This document shows positions 26,983 through 40,850 of a stretch of 64,000 nt of DNA, piece by piece. The position numbers were made by a program, and so were the translations under genes. The notes beneath the pieces were generated by a model that worked only from the letters and a program-made list of their open reading frames with translations, was not told the DNA's origin and made no database searches. The stretch spans positions 5,270,001-5,334,000 of the forward strand of contig NW_024104421.1 in assembly GCF_003945595.2 (NCBI RefSeq). Reading direction: 5' to 3'. This DNA is from Pipra filicauda. Taxonomy: Eukaryota > Chordata > Aves > Passeriformes > Pipridae. The first letter of the stretch is position 1. The number at the start of each line of letters is the position of its first letter.

Positions 26983-28298
26983 TTTCAGAATGGAGAAAGT
27001 TAATTTGACGCTTTCTAAAGTGTGACAGGAAGGCTGGAGAAAAGTGGAAGGAGAAATGTGTCGTGCCCTCAAGTTTCTCTTCCTCAGAAAGGACAAAGAG
27101 CTAAGGTGGAATAGATTGAAAATGCCTGTACTGTCACATATTCTGCTTAAGAAACATGAATGGGATTCAGGGAAAGACTAAACAAATTCATGGTGAATAC
27201 GGCTTCCAGCATCTGGTAAAGTAGGGTTGCACACAAATGCATCTGCTGACATGGGTGGTGCATAAATTGATGCTGTAAGCCACGTTGTCTGTTTGATGCC
27301 TTCTGGGTGGGTTACCCAAACATTTGCTACTCTTTCTTGTCAGACACAGAATTTTTTTATTGAATGTTTTTTTAATTCTTTTTTTTCCTGACTTTGCTGT
27401 GTATGCTCTTACCTACCCCAAAAATGTACTGATTACTCCACTGTGTTCACTGTGAATCTGCCATGCAGGTTTTTTTATTAACTCAAACCAAGAATAATTT
27501 GTACTTTATTTTTAGTATCTAGCACTGCCCAAATTTGATTTTTATATGGACATGAAATCACGGTCTCTGCAATTTGACCTGCTTCACTTCAGTCTTTAGT
27601 GTCTGGATTTTTAATGTGGCAGAGGTAATTTTTAAATTATGAATTCAACCTTTCACTGTACTGCAGAATCTTAGGAAAATTTTGTGTGGTGGCCTTCCTC
27701 GTTTGGGTTGTGGGGTTTTATTTTGAGGTACATGTGTATTTTGTGTGTTTATGTGTGACCAAAAACTAAATTAACTGGAAAATGAGTCTGTGCTGTTTTG
27801 CAAATATGTTAAATGATGTTTGATGTGTGAAGGTGAGTAAAGGTGGATGGCACACTTTTGGGGTAGACCATAGCCTTTTTCGTCCTTGCTTTTTTCCACT
27901 CTTCTTTAAGGAAGAGTATGTGTTTTTATGGTAACAGCTGCATCATGACCCCAAGCTGTTGAGGGACCAGAGCTGCCCTCAACAGGCTGTAGGTTCTGGC
28001 TGGCAGGGGAGTGCACTGGCAGGTGGGAATGTCACCATCAGAGGTAATACTGTCACTGGGGACAAGGCAGCAGCTGTGTGGGAGGCAGGAGGCCTGACGA
28101 AGCATCCTTCTCAAGGAGGAAGGCATTGGGAGGAGAAAGCAATGAAGAAGGCATGAGAAAAAGCAGGGTTGCAGGGCCAGTGTCTTCTCTTCGTGGGTAT
28201 TTGCTAACTCTGTGTTAGCCTAATAGAATGGATAACACTATAAATAGTAATTTCTTCTTCCCTAAATCATAACATGATGCTTTCTCTCAATTTTGTAG

Positions 28299-28364
28299 TA
28301 TGTATATTTATAGTGTGTATGTATATATGTATATATGTATATATGTGTATATATATCTATATAA
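28299..28364. repeat. TA/TG-rich microsatellite
   Basis: Irregular tandem tatatg/tata units, including several atatatgt repeats. Confidence 0.9.
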
Positions 28365-31300
28365 GAAGGAGGTTTTAGAAATAAGAACTCTTAAACCAAT
28401 TTTTTTTTAAACAGAAGAACTGGCAAATCAAACCCAGTTGATCAAGGTGAAGCCTTTGACCACTTTTCATGTCTAAAACTAGAAACCCTTTAACAATTGA
28501 TGATCTTTCTTTACTAAAGAAGATTAATTGAAAAATGAACCACAGATTCCTGGATTTATACTTTTTTTTTTAAGTATGGAAGATACTTTAAGCTACAGAA
28601 AAACAGCTTTATGTGGTTAGTGTAAAACATACAGTTGCCATAGCAAAAGCAGTCCTTTTGTAAATGCTAATAAAATAGATACAAGTGATGTGATCTTTGA
28701 TATAGTTCTCTGATTTTGTAGAACGGCAACCTTTTCATTATTGGAGAGTTTTGTAGTTGCTTGTGTCGCTTCTATGCTTGGACTAAATTGCAGACACAAA
28801 GATGCTTCAACAACAAATGCTGTGCAGACATAGGACAAAAAGTTCTTTTCCCCTAAGAACTTCTAATGTTTGTTTGTGCAACCACAAGCTTTCCCTTTGG
28901 GGCACATAATACATCTGAACTGGAAGAAAAGAAAAAAAAGATGGAAAAATACTGCTATTTACGTTCTACTTATGGCATGGTAGTTGTTTACTCCATCTAC
29001 CTTGAGATTGCTTGTTTTGCATCTCCTTGCATGTGAACCAGGAGAGCTAGGGAAGAGTGATGGAGTTTTTGATTTTCAAAACTGGGAGGGTAAAATATCC
29101 TTTCCACAGACTTGTTTCTGTTTAGGCTGCAGATCCTGAGTATCCCTTAAGTGTTTCTCACCTTGTTGGGGGCTAGTCGCCCATCTTCTTAAGGTGCTAT
29201 TGTTACTTTTCATTGTTGTGGCAGTCCCGAATACCTATTCCTAGACTCCCTCTTCTGTGTGGACTTTTCCTCTTCCCTACTTTTCTTGGTGGTCACTAGT
29301 TTCTACAGGTCACTTGCTTAACAGAGAATTTCCCCCATCCTTATATTCATTATTTACCTGAAAATCTTGAGTTGTCGTATGGCTGTTTCTTCCTTCCTCA
29401 CTTGCCTGTGTGGCAAAGCTTGAAGGATGCAGCTTAACAAGACAGTAGTACTTAAGTTGTGTCATTGGATTTTTTTTATGTATTTTGTTTAAGGTACAGT
29501 TTATGTCCATCCAGGCTTCTGCACAAAATCACTTGTTACTGATTTTAGACCAAGCCAAGAGTCATGAAAAGGGCAGCACGTGGAAGGTCTGACAGAAGTG
29601 AGGGTCACTTCGGGACAAGAGTGTGTAGTGTCTCGGTAGCTGATCCCATTGCCCTAAGAATAGCTGGGAGCCAAGTTGAACCCCTTTGCCTGGCTTTTGA
29701 GAGAGGTTTTCAATAGCATCTCAGGAACTATTCTGGGCTGAGGACAAAGCATGATTTTATTATTACCCATACTCAAAGTGCTGTGCTTTTGAAGTACTGG
29801 GACGTAAAGGAAAGTGGACAGGGGTAGGTCACTGTGAGTCAACCACAACTACTGTATGAGAGTCCTGTGAAAGGGGCCTTCCTCTCTTCGCCTCATTGAG
29901 ATGTCTAAAGGTCTCCCACACGGGAAAAAAAAAGGTGGGAGGTATTTTCATATGGAGATTCAGAAGTGCTCATTCTGCGTTCTGTGTCAGGGTGACAGGT
30001 TGGTTACTGATCCTTTGGATGAGACAATCACTGGCTTGCACAAACTGTGTATCATGTCCTGATGCAGCATCCTCAGCAAACCTCTTCAAACACTTTGTGC
30101 CTGAAGTGAGCCTGCAGTAAGGAGGAGACAGCCCACCACAGCCACTCTGAATGCTGGACTGTGATTCACTGTCACATGAACTGATTTGGTTTGGGGGCTG
30201 TGTGTGTCACTGTGACATGATGCCCGTGTAGCTCTGTAATACTTAGTTCAGCTTTCCAGGTCTCCTAACAGCACTCATGTGACTTCCTTCTTAACTTCCT
30301 TCATCACATTAAGAATATTCAAATTATTTATGTATGTATGTCTCATCTGCAAAATGGGGAAAGTACTGAGAGAAAGCTTGTGGTGCTTAGTTTGAAAGGT
30401 GCTAGGAAAAGAAAGTAAGTGCTGTCTATTTACTGTCAGATGTCTGTAGAAACTTTTAATTATTGGTGGTAATAAAGTGGTACATGAGGCAATAATGTTG
30501 ATGTGAGATAACATAGTTTCATAGAACTAGTCTGCTGTGTAAGGACTAAAAACATACTGGGTTTAGTTGGTGTAGTTATTCCATTCATACTAAATGACAG
30601 CAACTACTGATTTTAGTAGTATGGTTTTAATTACACACTAATGACAACATTTTATTTAACTAGTTGTTCTCCATTCCTCTTCATCTGCTTTTTTGAGAAA
30701 ATTAATTAAACTATCTTTATTTTTTAATTAACTTTTCTTCAAAGTTCACAGGCATATTTTGGTGACAGGTAAGGCAGAGCTGCACCTATTGTTGATGAGT
30801 TTGCAACTAATACTTGCCACTTTGTGTTGTGCAGTTTGCATGTTTCTGCTCTTAAGAGTAAGCAAAGTTGGGATGGAACACATGTGAAACCAGAGGAATA
30901 GGTTAATGAGATGTTCTCATTCTAACAGTTTTAACCTCTCCCAAATCCCCTTATTGGCTAGCTAATCAAATAGAGATAAAACAATTAATCTTTTACCTTT
31001 TCTAAAAAAAGAACAGGTTAAGCATGTGTTTTAAAGATTGGCAGTGGTGACTTCTTTATAGCTGTTTTAATGTTGTTACTTCTGGAAATGAAATAAAATC
31101 CCCAGTTTCCTTCATGTGTGTAAAATTCCTTCTCTCTCCTTGAGTGGTAGCAGAACTGTGGTGACTCTTCATGGGCTGTGGTGGGTTGGGGGGGTTGCCT
31201 GTGAAGTCCATGGCTGGTTGGAGCTCTGACTCCTTGCCTGTTCTCTGCTTTGTCCCTGTGGCAAGGACTGAGGGAGAAGAGTGTCTTGGTAGCTCAGATG

Positions 31301-32678
31301 TCATCCCTCCCACATGTCATGTTGAAAGTTTCTAACAGTTATTATATACCTTTCCCCAGAGGGGAGACTTGATTTCTTGTCTGGTCCCTCCTTTTCCTTG
31401 TGTGACCCCTTCACTCCTCTTTGTTTGCAGTGGTCAGTAACCATTTATGTAGCTGCATATCTGAACCAATTGCTTTTGTAGCCAATTGTCTTCGAGTTTT
31501 CCCACTGTGTTGCTTGTGTGAAAAGTGAAAACTATATTGCTGATCCCATCTGAATTTAAAGTCTGTCACATCCTTGTATGATAGGCATTATCAATGGTTT
31601 TCCTGGGCTGGAAAGAATATACCAGGCTGAAAAAAGGCTGACAAAGCCCTCACTGGCAGATGGACAAATTAGGGTCGTGAGGAAAATTATTTGTTCCAAA
31701 TATGGGAAACTGAGCAGAAAATTTATCTTCTCAACCAAGTCTTTCCTGGAGAGATAAGGTGTTCTTTTGCAGATGTACTTCATATGCAAGCCCTAGCAAG
31801 AGGGGTAGCCTTTGAACTCCTGGAAGTGAACTTCAAAACAGAAATATAACCTATGCATTGGAGTTCTCTTAGTTGGTTATGAAACTCAGCTAATGTTATT
31901 TTTTTTGTTTTAATGATGTGATGATGGCCTGGATGAACAAAATTTGTATGTGTCTTTAAGGAGCCTGGGATTACTGGCTAGGAGTATCAAGCAGTGTAAA
32001 AATAAAACAACACTTTAAAAACAAAAACAACACTTGCAAATCTTGGCCAAAGTGGTAAAAATGGGTTCCATTTAGATTTCAAATGCATATGCAGGGAGCT
32101 TGTATCTGCTCATCTCAAGAACAAAATAGACCGAAGTGTTGAAACAATTGGAGGAGTACTTGGGGTTTTTTTGCTGTTTTTGGCAGTACCCCCTGCCATT
32201 CAACATCTGTAATAGAAAGGAAATAATTAGCTGTCCTGTTCCAGAGGGCTGTCCCCTGGGTGAAAAACAGATATTCATGGATTGTTTTGCAAGTGTGTTC
32301 CCCGTAACCCTTGGTACTTGTCCTTCAAAGCAGTTCTGCAGCGCTGTGCTCCTGCACAGCCTCGAATGTGCGGACCACAAGTGGCTGGTGATGTGGGAGC
32401 TGTGGTTTGGACCAACGCAGAGGTTGAAGATGACCTCAGCTGGAGCAAATGGCAAGCTGGCTGCTATATTCTGATTCACATTATCCAAATTGACAGGGCT
32501 GGATTTAAATCCCAGTTTTTCTCCTGCTGAGATGAAAGTGTGCCAGCCAGGGATCACATGGTGTGGGAGCTCTGAAAAATAAAAGAATGTTACTTGCAGT
32601 AACTTCCCTTTTCAGTTAATCCTTTTACTTTTTAAAAATGTGCATTTTCACAGTTCATAATTCACTCTAATATCTTTG

Positions 32679-32700
32679 TATTGTGCCCTGGGGCACAATA
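32679..32700. repeat. perfect 22-nt inverted repeat
   Basis: Ten-base arms (tattgtgccc and gggcacaata) around a TG centre. Perfectly complementary by inspection. No surrounding gene or element explains it. Confidence 0.9.
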
Positions 32701-33395
32701 TCTAGTTCATGCCACTTAAAAATAGATTTTAAATTATTTTAGTTGATTTTAATCTGTGCCAAATAAACTAATGTTTTCACAACAATTCTTTAATGCAGAC
32801 TCTTTTGGTCACTGCTCTGGTATCCTGTGTGTTGTATGTTTTTCATTCTAGGCATAAATTTAAATAGAGATTAGGAAATGCAAAAGATGATTCAAAATGA
32901 GCATCATGCAATAAAAAGGGAGAACAAAGCACCAAACAGAAAGCGTACTAACTTGTCCTTTAACCCTGATACTGCTTTAATTTCAAACAGTAATGCAACT
33001 AATAGTGACAAAACTTTCATAGTAGCTGAAGTATTAGACAAAACAACTTACTGTAGTCCCTCCTCCTCCTTTCTTCAGCAGTTTGTAGGTTACATAAGCT
33101 GATTTCTTTGTTTTTCCTCTTCACTCGTGAACAGAGTTCACTCTCTTCTCTGAGCGGACTGGTTCGCATGCTTACGTTTTTCCTCTCAAAACAGGCTCGC
33201 CTTCAAGGAGGAGGAGCATAGTGTAATTGAAAGACCCAGCATGTAAACTGTCAGCATATACCAAACATCTGGGGAGAAGTCCTTTCTTAACAACTTACAG
33301 GGCTTGTAAATAGGATAAATGTGAGCCTCTCCTAGGGTTATTACCACTGCAAAATCAATTTCTGCTGCAGTGGTACTGGATTATATTTGCAAACG

Positions 33396-33411
33396 ATGTC
33401 TTCTGAACCAG
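33396..33411 (+). CDS. FGD4: FGD4 putative first coding exon (long isoform)
   Basis: Sixteen coding bases, reading M-S-S-E-P plus one base, followed by the strong donor CAG|GTAAGA (intron begins at 33412). The leftover G (phase 1) joins the GC that opens the exon at 48244 to make a glycine codon, so the reading frame continues without a stop into recognised frabin exons. The 5' UTR extends left by an unknown amount; a possible acceptor ends at 33194. Very short coding first exons are common in alternative-promoter genes. The call depends on the donor and phase match only (a one-in-three chance of matching randomly), and I cannot confirm conservation. The alternative is that the true upstream exon is elsewhere or outside the window. 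Confidence 0.5.
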
Positions 33412-36400
33412 GTAAGACTGAACAGGTTCCTTCTGTTAAACTTTAATCTCTTCAAGACTCTGGGGTACGTTTGTGTCCAGAGACACCAAGAGTTAAACTT
33501 TCTAGTTTGGAGCAAATAAGCCGGTGAACATCAGCTGCTTTATGATGCAATACAGCTGGAATGCTCTGGTGGCTTTTTCCTCTGATTCTCAGTAAATGAG
33601 CTTGAAGTCTCCTGAACCGATTGTCTATACATCTGCCACACCAAGAACTCTGCTGCTTGTGGATTGTTCTGCTGCTGCTTTCATCAGCTCAAGACTTCCT
33701 TAAAAGCAGATCAGTTTTGTGGTGTTTATAAGTGGTTTCAGTTCCTGGCTTATTTGCCAGATTCATTGACCTCTGTTCATAGCTGTAACATATGGCCGCT
33801 GTTCATAGATATCTATGGGACATTTCTATAAGTAAGCATTGGCTCTAAGATTTATATCTTACATTCTTTTAGGAAGTAGGTACGCACTTGTGACTTCTAC
33901 TCAACCTTTCATGTATGCTGTTACAATAATCCATTTGACTGATGCTTATGCCACGATTAATGTATAGAACTGGCTTCCAGAATTAAAGAATGCTTTCTTT
34001 TATTGCACCATCCAGTGAAGGGTTTTGTTTTTTTCCATTATATACTCATGAGTTTTAAAGCATACTGTTGAAAATACTGCTTTACTTGTGAGTACATTTT
34101 TCAGTTCTGGAAAACATTCAGCTTAGGTAAATTCAATCAAAAGGCATACCCAACCCTAACAGCTTAATATAAGACAGTAAATATTCTGAGTTAGAGTTTT
34201 CCACAGAGAGATGGATGAAGCTGATCTGTGGGAAGTTTGGGTTTAGAATACTGGTCTCCCTCTCTGGAAAGCCCTCTGAGACTAAAGAGAGGAAAGGGAG
34301 TCACTGGTTGAGTGAGATTGAGATTTGCCAGAGAAGCTTGGAGTAGGTGCATGCAAATAGTTCTACCCTAGCTCTCCTAAATTCAGTACTTTTGGGCATC
34401 TGATTTTTCTTGGTATCAAAGAATACTTATTTTCAAATAATTCTGTTGGCTCCTTACCTGTTTTATGATGAAGTTTCAAACTGCCCTTCTCCCTCCAGCT
34501 TTTAATAATCAACCAAAAGGATGGGAATCATACCTTTCTTCTTGCTCTTTACGTGTCATTTTGCTGAATCTACATGTGGATGTAGAAAACTTTTTTTTTC
34601 ACTGATCTATTCCATAAGGGCTGTTTTCTAGGATTTGTAATGCATATTCTTTTCCTGTAAATGAGAAAATAAACCCTTATGGATTTTTCAGGAAGTATAA
34701 TGTGGTGCCATAACTACTATTCTTGGTAATATCTTTCCTCTTGCCCCTTGGCTTACTTTCAGTATACAGAGGCTGAGGCCTACAGTGTACTTACATCTAA
34801 CAGTGGCAGTCTGAATGTCAACTATAGAAATACAATGGTGAAGCTGTGATCTTTGATTTTTTTTTTATTTTTATTTTTTTTGAGATTAACTACATGAAGT
34901 ACAGGTATATTTGTGTATGCTTTAAGGTGACGTAGATTATACTATCGTGGTATTTTCCAGGCAGTGTATTTCCAAGTGTCCAGTTAGAAGCTCTATGAAA
35001 GCAGTTTGTGCAGGAACAGACTATGGTGCAAATACCTGGCTTGAAGGGTAAGAGTTTGTGAGCTTTTACCAGCCTGTGGAATAGCATATAGATACCTCCT
35101 AATGTCACCTTCTCAGAACAGAACGGTGTAGGAGACCTATGGATATAGGCAGTGTGCAGAGAAGTGCTGACAGCAGTAGTTCCAATCTGTGTAAGTTTGA
35201 AATGGAGTGGACAAATATCCCTGGACTCCCCTAAACAGTATTTGAGAGAAGCAGTGAGTTGCTTGCTGAAGCACTGGCTGCCTCCAGTCAGAAAGGGAAA
35301 GAAATCCTCCCAGTGCTGGGAGCGGGTGAGAGGGGAGTGGCATGGCTGGAGGGACAGTGTCTATGGGAAGGTATAAATTCACATGGCACTTTATTCGTTG
35401 TTATCACAATGAGCAGTTAAGTGTGTCCAGGTACCTGAGCAAAGCAGTTTTTCCAAGTACTAGAGGCCCATAACAAATATGGAAAATTAGTAGAATGTAC
35501 CTTCTCTGGATGTTTTTGAAGACTAGAACTTTATAGATTTATATATATATATGTGTACATATAATATTAGTTTTCACTATAAGGAAAACTGATTTCCAGC
35601 AATGTTGTTTTGAAGGGTCCATTGATACCGTGACCCAGAAGTCAACAATGGACTTCAGTGTTTTCATTAGTGCCATCTCTATGCTTTGCTTTGTGACTGC
35701 AGCACTGAGTTTTATGTTAGTCTTTTATGTGGTAGGTGCTATATAAACAGAGACAGACAGTCTATTAGTTTACATCATCGCTTGTAAACCCAGTGAATTT
35801 GTTGAGTCTTTACTAAAAATTCAAAATATTTATGGAATGTTCCTCTTCCCTATCTCTTCCCTTCTGCCCTGGGTTTACAAGTACTATAAAACAGAAGGAT
35901 TAAAGTTCTTTATTGTTAAGAGTTTGGAAATTTAGTGCCTGTGTGTTTCTTACAGTTTAACAGTAAATGCTTGATCTTAAGAAGGACAGGTAGTTAGGAA
36001 ACTGTCCTTTAGATTGCCATAAAATATTTAACACGTTATGAGTGCTCTTGCTTGCTTGTGAAAAAGCCCTTACAGTCATGACCTGTCACTAAAAAAAACA
36101 AAGGAAAGAAAAAGAAGGGGAGGCAGCAGCTGGTTTAGGTCACGTGAGGTAGAGAGGGATTGTAGTACTGCCAAATCTTGTATTATAAAAAACATTAAAT
36201 GTTTAACCTTAAACAAATGTTGCTTTTTAAGAGTAATTTTGTAGATTTTATTTGCTCTGTTTTGGAAAACTTTCTTCCCCGACATGCAAGCTATCCACTT
36301 ATTTTAGTGAATGTTTTGATGCTCTTTCTTCTGATGCCAAAAATGAGGCTCTAAGGAAAACAGTAAATATTGCATAGGAGTCAGCAACATTTTGTTGAGC

Positions 36401-37689
36401 TGAAGATCTGTGAGCAGCTCAAGTGATCCAGTGGGCAGTTGCTGCCAAGAGGCTGCCCAGTCCCTCCCTGGGACTTTCCCAGACTTTTGGTCTCACAGAT
36501 GAAGCAGTTCAGCTCGCTCCCATGGCACAAAACTGGTGCTAAAGCCCACATCGACTTGCTGTGAGGTGCAGGGGGTTACACTGGCCTGGAGAGAAACACA
36601 AGAAGCCCTAGAGCTGGTAAGAAGTGAGCAGTGGGAGCTACGGGGATGTGGAGGGATGGAGAGAATGAAACTTTCTTGTTTTGGTGGAGGGCTGTCTTGC
36701 TCTGTCTGGGGTAGCTGAGGTTTGAGTGGGACAAGAGTTTTTTTTGGTCTGTCCTGGGGCCTTCAAACATTTTCGTTCTGAAATGTTTGCAAAGTGAAAG
36801 GTTGCACATCCTTGAGATGTGTTGGATGATACTGGAGCCATTACAAAATTATTTCTCTTCCTGAGGCGTAATTGTGTTTAATGTATTTTTGCATTGCATG
36901 ACTGCTTTTTTTGTAATACATTTCCTATCCATTTGCACACTCAAAGATATATATTTTGAGTATCAAGCTTTTAAGAACAGTATGGTAAATATTCATCCAA
37001 GTGTGCATCAAAAAATATTTGAATCCTCAACAAGTTTTAAGAAATTACATGCAAAATTCATAATACAGTTGTTCTTTTTCTGTAAAAGAAAAAAAAAAAG
37101 GACGTTTTTAAATGGGAGTCTAGAATAGAGAGGAGGGAGGACCAAACAGTAGAATAGTTCTGAATTTGAATCTCAGCCAGTTCATAGCATTAAGTGTAAA
37201 GCTGTTTCAATATGTATAATTTTCAAGAGGCAACTTGAATATTCATGTCCAGGTCTGTTAGTCTGGGGTGAATTCTGTGGACAGCCCAAACCGTGGTCAT
37301 CTCTGGCAATCTAGGGCCAAGGGGTTTTTCCCCATTTGGGTTTCAGACAACTAGTATTTGGTTTTCTCACTGAAGGGATGATTACAAACCGATGAGTAAG
37401 TGTGAAATGGTGATTGGTCTCTTGTTCCTTATGGAAAAGAGACAGCGTAAAAGCTGGCATAACTGTGGTAGGCTTTAAAGGGACTGGACACGGAAGGTCC
37501 TTCTTGAATGATTTCACAGGAAGGCTCTAAATGTACTTAAACGAGGCTTTTTGTGGCTATTCTTCACTTTTTTTCCCTCAACCAGGTCAAAAGCAGGAAG
37601 CACTTGAATTCTTGTGAAGTGTCCAGCTTTGGGTTCTTTATATTTCTGGTTTGGTGCAGCGAGCATTCCCAGGGAACTGCTTGTTTTTC

Positions 37690-37870
37690 TCTTTCGTAGA
37701 TGATGGTTGTTAATTACTTGGCAGGGAGACTGAAGTGCTTGGGGAGCCTGACAGCAGGCTGGCTGCCCCGGGCCTGGGGGAGGAAAGGCATTCACCATGG
37801 AGCAGCCGGGGTGCCGCACAGCTGCACCGCTGGTGCCACTCTGAAGGGCCGAGTGTTCCTTTCCACCCGC
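37690..37870. other. G+C-richer intronic patch
   Basis: Locally G+C- and CpG-richer sequence containing an ATG in strong Kozak context (caccatgg at 37795-37802) that opens a short frame of 16 codons ending in TGA at about 37843. No donor site follows it. It may be an enhancer or unannotated non-coding exon; nothing in the sequence proves either. Confidence 0.2.
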
Positions 37871-40139
37871 GCTTTGCTCTTGATCATGAAGTGCATGATT
37901 TTATATTTTCTTGTAATCTTTCACGTAAGAGGGAGTAGTGCCTGGTAGCCTGTTGTCATGCTATTGTGCAGTTAATACCCTGCTGCCTTTTCTGTAATTA
38001 GGGCATATTTCAAGCCATCCATTTTTAGATAATAGTTTTTTGATTAATTTATTTTTTTCCCTTTCCTTCCCTACCGTTTGCTCCAACCCCCTTGCGATAC
38101 GATTCAACAAAATCAATATTATCTAGTGACTACTTGCTTCTGGAAAGGAAGTCTTGTCTTCCTTTGACTATCAATACTTTTGCATCTTTACCGAGGCTTC
38201 AGTGCATCTAAGGTGAATGAATGCATGAAACTGGCTGCTTTATTTTTTTGGCAGGATTACATTTCTGATGGCTTAACTTTTCCAGACCACATCCTGAGGG
38301 CAGATGCATGCCAACACTGGTGCACAGAAAGTGGTGGGAGCAGGCAGCCAGGAGGAGGGAGGGAAGTGGGTGGAACAACTTGTGTCCGTGACAGCTGGCT
38401 GCTGGATGAGCTTTGGCTTGTCGGATGCTGGCGGGACACATGGACTGCCTCAGCAGTTGGATGAGGGAAACAGTTTCCATCTATCAGTGATAATTTTATG
38501 GGCTTGTGTTGAATAATTGGCTTCTGTTTGGATCTTTGGCTGTTCTGCGTTTTGAATATACTATATTATGTATTTATATCTTTAAATTATTTGAATGCTC
38601 TGGGTGTGTGTATTTATACAGCTTCTGCTCAGATCTTCTGAAATAAAACTTCAGTTACTGTTTTGATCTTCTGTAATTAGGTATTTTATTTTTTCCCCCC
38701 TTTGGGTTTGTGGGGGCTTTTTGCTTTGGGTTGTTTTAGCATCCTGTTTCTAAAAATGCTTTCCTTTAGTCATTTTATTTACAGAAGTAGCTAATTTCAT
38801 GTCTCAAAGCATATGGATAGTTTCTAAAATAGTTCTGAGTTGAGATGACCTGTACAGATAACTGGGCAGAGAACAAGATGAAGTGTCAGTGACTGACTGG
38901 TTAGAGAAGTTCAGAAGCAATGTATACTGAGCAAAATGGTGAAATTTGTAGTTAGACCAAATTTATCTGTACACACCATTATTTTATAATGTCTTATGAA
39001 TTATGGAAGGGGAGGTCTTTGTTATTGTCTGACTAATCACTGCACTTGCCTGGTAAGTAAATGCTAATGTACTGTCTTGAATTATTCCAGTGGTTTTTAT
39101 GAGATAGCTGCATTTTTCATTCACTTGACTCCAGTATTGCAGGTACTCTCCTTAATATGACATTAGACTGTGCTGCCCAGCATGTGTCATCCGATATATG
39201 ATAAAAAGGAAAAAGACAAATAAATCATCCTAAAACTTGACAAATAAAGTGAAGGAAACACAAGGGTTGGTGCTACAACCCTTGGCCAGACAAGTGATTC
39301 TTCTGTGATCAGTAAATCTGCTTATACAAATGGGGTGTCTTGTTTAGTAAATAGGAGCTTGGGACATTTGGAAAATAATGATTACCATCTGTGCAAAATA
39401 TGCTGGTGACAATTAAAAACGTAGGGAAAAATTTCAGTGTTACTTTAAACAATAGTTGAAGGGACATTGCTCACTTCACACAGCTCTACACAGAAAACTC
39501 AAATGAAAAAATAATTTTAGGAAAACTCGGTGGAGGTGTATATCTTGTGCTAGGATTCATAATCAAATCAGCTATTAATTCAGTTGGAACTCAAGAAAGC
39601 CACATAAAACTTCCTCAATCCCTTCCTTCATCAAATATGTAGGAAGCTGTACAGGGCTTGGGGGAAGGAGAGGGGCGGAAGTGACCCTTGGATACAGGGC
39701 TCACCAATGTTCCCATTATCACAATGGGGGAAGAAGTTGACATGTGTATTCAGGACTCTCCTGCAACTTTGTGAAATACAGTCATGTGAGAAGGAGTTTG
39801 TGAGCTGAAAGTTGCCACTGTGTGTTATGGAAGGGGGAAAAGGAGATGCTGACAAGGAAGGAGGAATTACCTGAAGAGTTACCTGTTCCAGAATTGAAGT
39901 AGTAACAGCAGGGTAGCTGTCATGGGCAACAGGGTCAACTTACCTGCCTAATCCTGGACCAATGAAGCTGCTGCTACTTATTGTACCCATTTTCTTTTTT
40001 GGTGTTTTTTGTTTTGTGGGTTTGAGCCTTGTGGTTCTAAGTTACATGGTATGTGGTTGTAGGGTCAGGAGCTGGAGTCACTTGTAGTTCTTGTTGTCTT
40101 AATAAAAGCAAAGAAAAAATATTGTCCAAAACGGTTGAG

Positions 40140-40850
40140 AGATATTGACATTATGAGATGCTGGAAAGCAGTGCTGGGAAAGGGACCTGGGAGTCCTGTT
40201 CAATGGCAAGTTGAATGTGAGTCAGCAGTGCCCTGGCAGCCAGGAGGGCCAACCATGTCCTGGGGGGCATCAGGCAAAGCATTGCCAGCTGGTCGAGGGA
40301 GAGGATTGTCCCGCTCTGCTCTGCACTGGGGTGGTCTCACCTTGAATATTGTGTGCAGTTTTGGGCACTGCAATATAGAAAAGATATTAAGCTCTTAGAG
40401 AGTGTCCAAAGAAGGGCAATGGAGATGGTGAAGGGCCTTGAGGGGAAGCTGTTATGAGGAGGGGCTGAGGTCACTTGGTCTGTTCAGCCTGGAGAAGACT
40501 GAGGGGAGACCTCATTGCAGTTACAACATCTAGTGAGGGGAAGAGGAGGGGCAGGCACTGATCTCTTCTCTGTGGTGATGAGTGACAGGACCTGGGAGAA
40601 TGGCCTGAAGTTGTGTCAGGGGAGGTTTAGGTTGGATATTAGAAAAAGGTTCTTCACCCCAAGAGTGGTTGGGCACTAGAACAGGCTCCCCAAAGAAGTG
40701 GTTACAGCACCAAACCTGACAGAGTTCAAGAAGAACAATGCTTCCAGGCCTATGGTGTGATTCTTGGGGTGTCCTGTGAGGGACTAAGGGTTGAACTCAA
40801 TGATCCTTGTGAATCCCTTCCAACTCTTCAGCTTCTGTGATTCTGTGATT
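40140..40850 (+). mobile_element. CR1 LINE, 5'-truncated, 3' end
   Basis: CR1 copy in + orientation, extending about 50 bp further 5' than its relative at 471-1122 ('agggacctgggagtcctgtt' near 40180-40199). The two share the unusual 'ggccaaccatgtcctggggg' block (40247-40266 here), the 'cccgctctgctctgcactgg' block and nearly the whole RT-protein tail. The 3' end carries two octamer units (ttctgtgattctgtga, about 40833-40848). The protein tail is broken by frameshifts, for example after codon 87 near 40398. Confidence 0.88.

Larger units (their letters stand above)
26983..33395. other. non-coding sequence upstream of putative first exon
   Basis: About 6.4 kb, mostly unique AT-rich sequence. 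It includes a TA/TG-rich microsatellite at 28299-28364 and a 22-nt perfect palindrome at 32679-32700. A minus-strand frame of 161 codons (32072-32557) and an overlapping + frame of 112 codons (32136-32474) match nothing I recognise. The last 200 bp (33195-33395) could be 5' UTR: a pyrimidine tract plus AG ends at 33194, followed by sequence containing short upstream ATGs. No TATA-box promoter is convincing. Confidence 0.55.

Noticed and set aside
32072..32557. 161-codon minus-strand open frame
   Set aside because: No recognisable protein, overlapped by a + strand frame of 112 codons, no splice or promoter context. A protein search returning a conserved family would change this.
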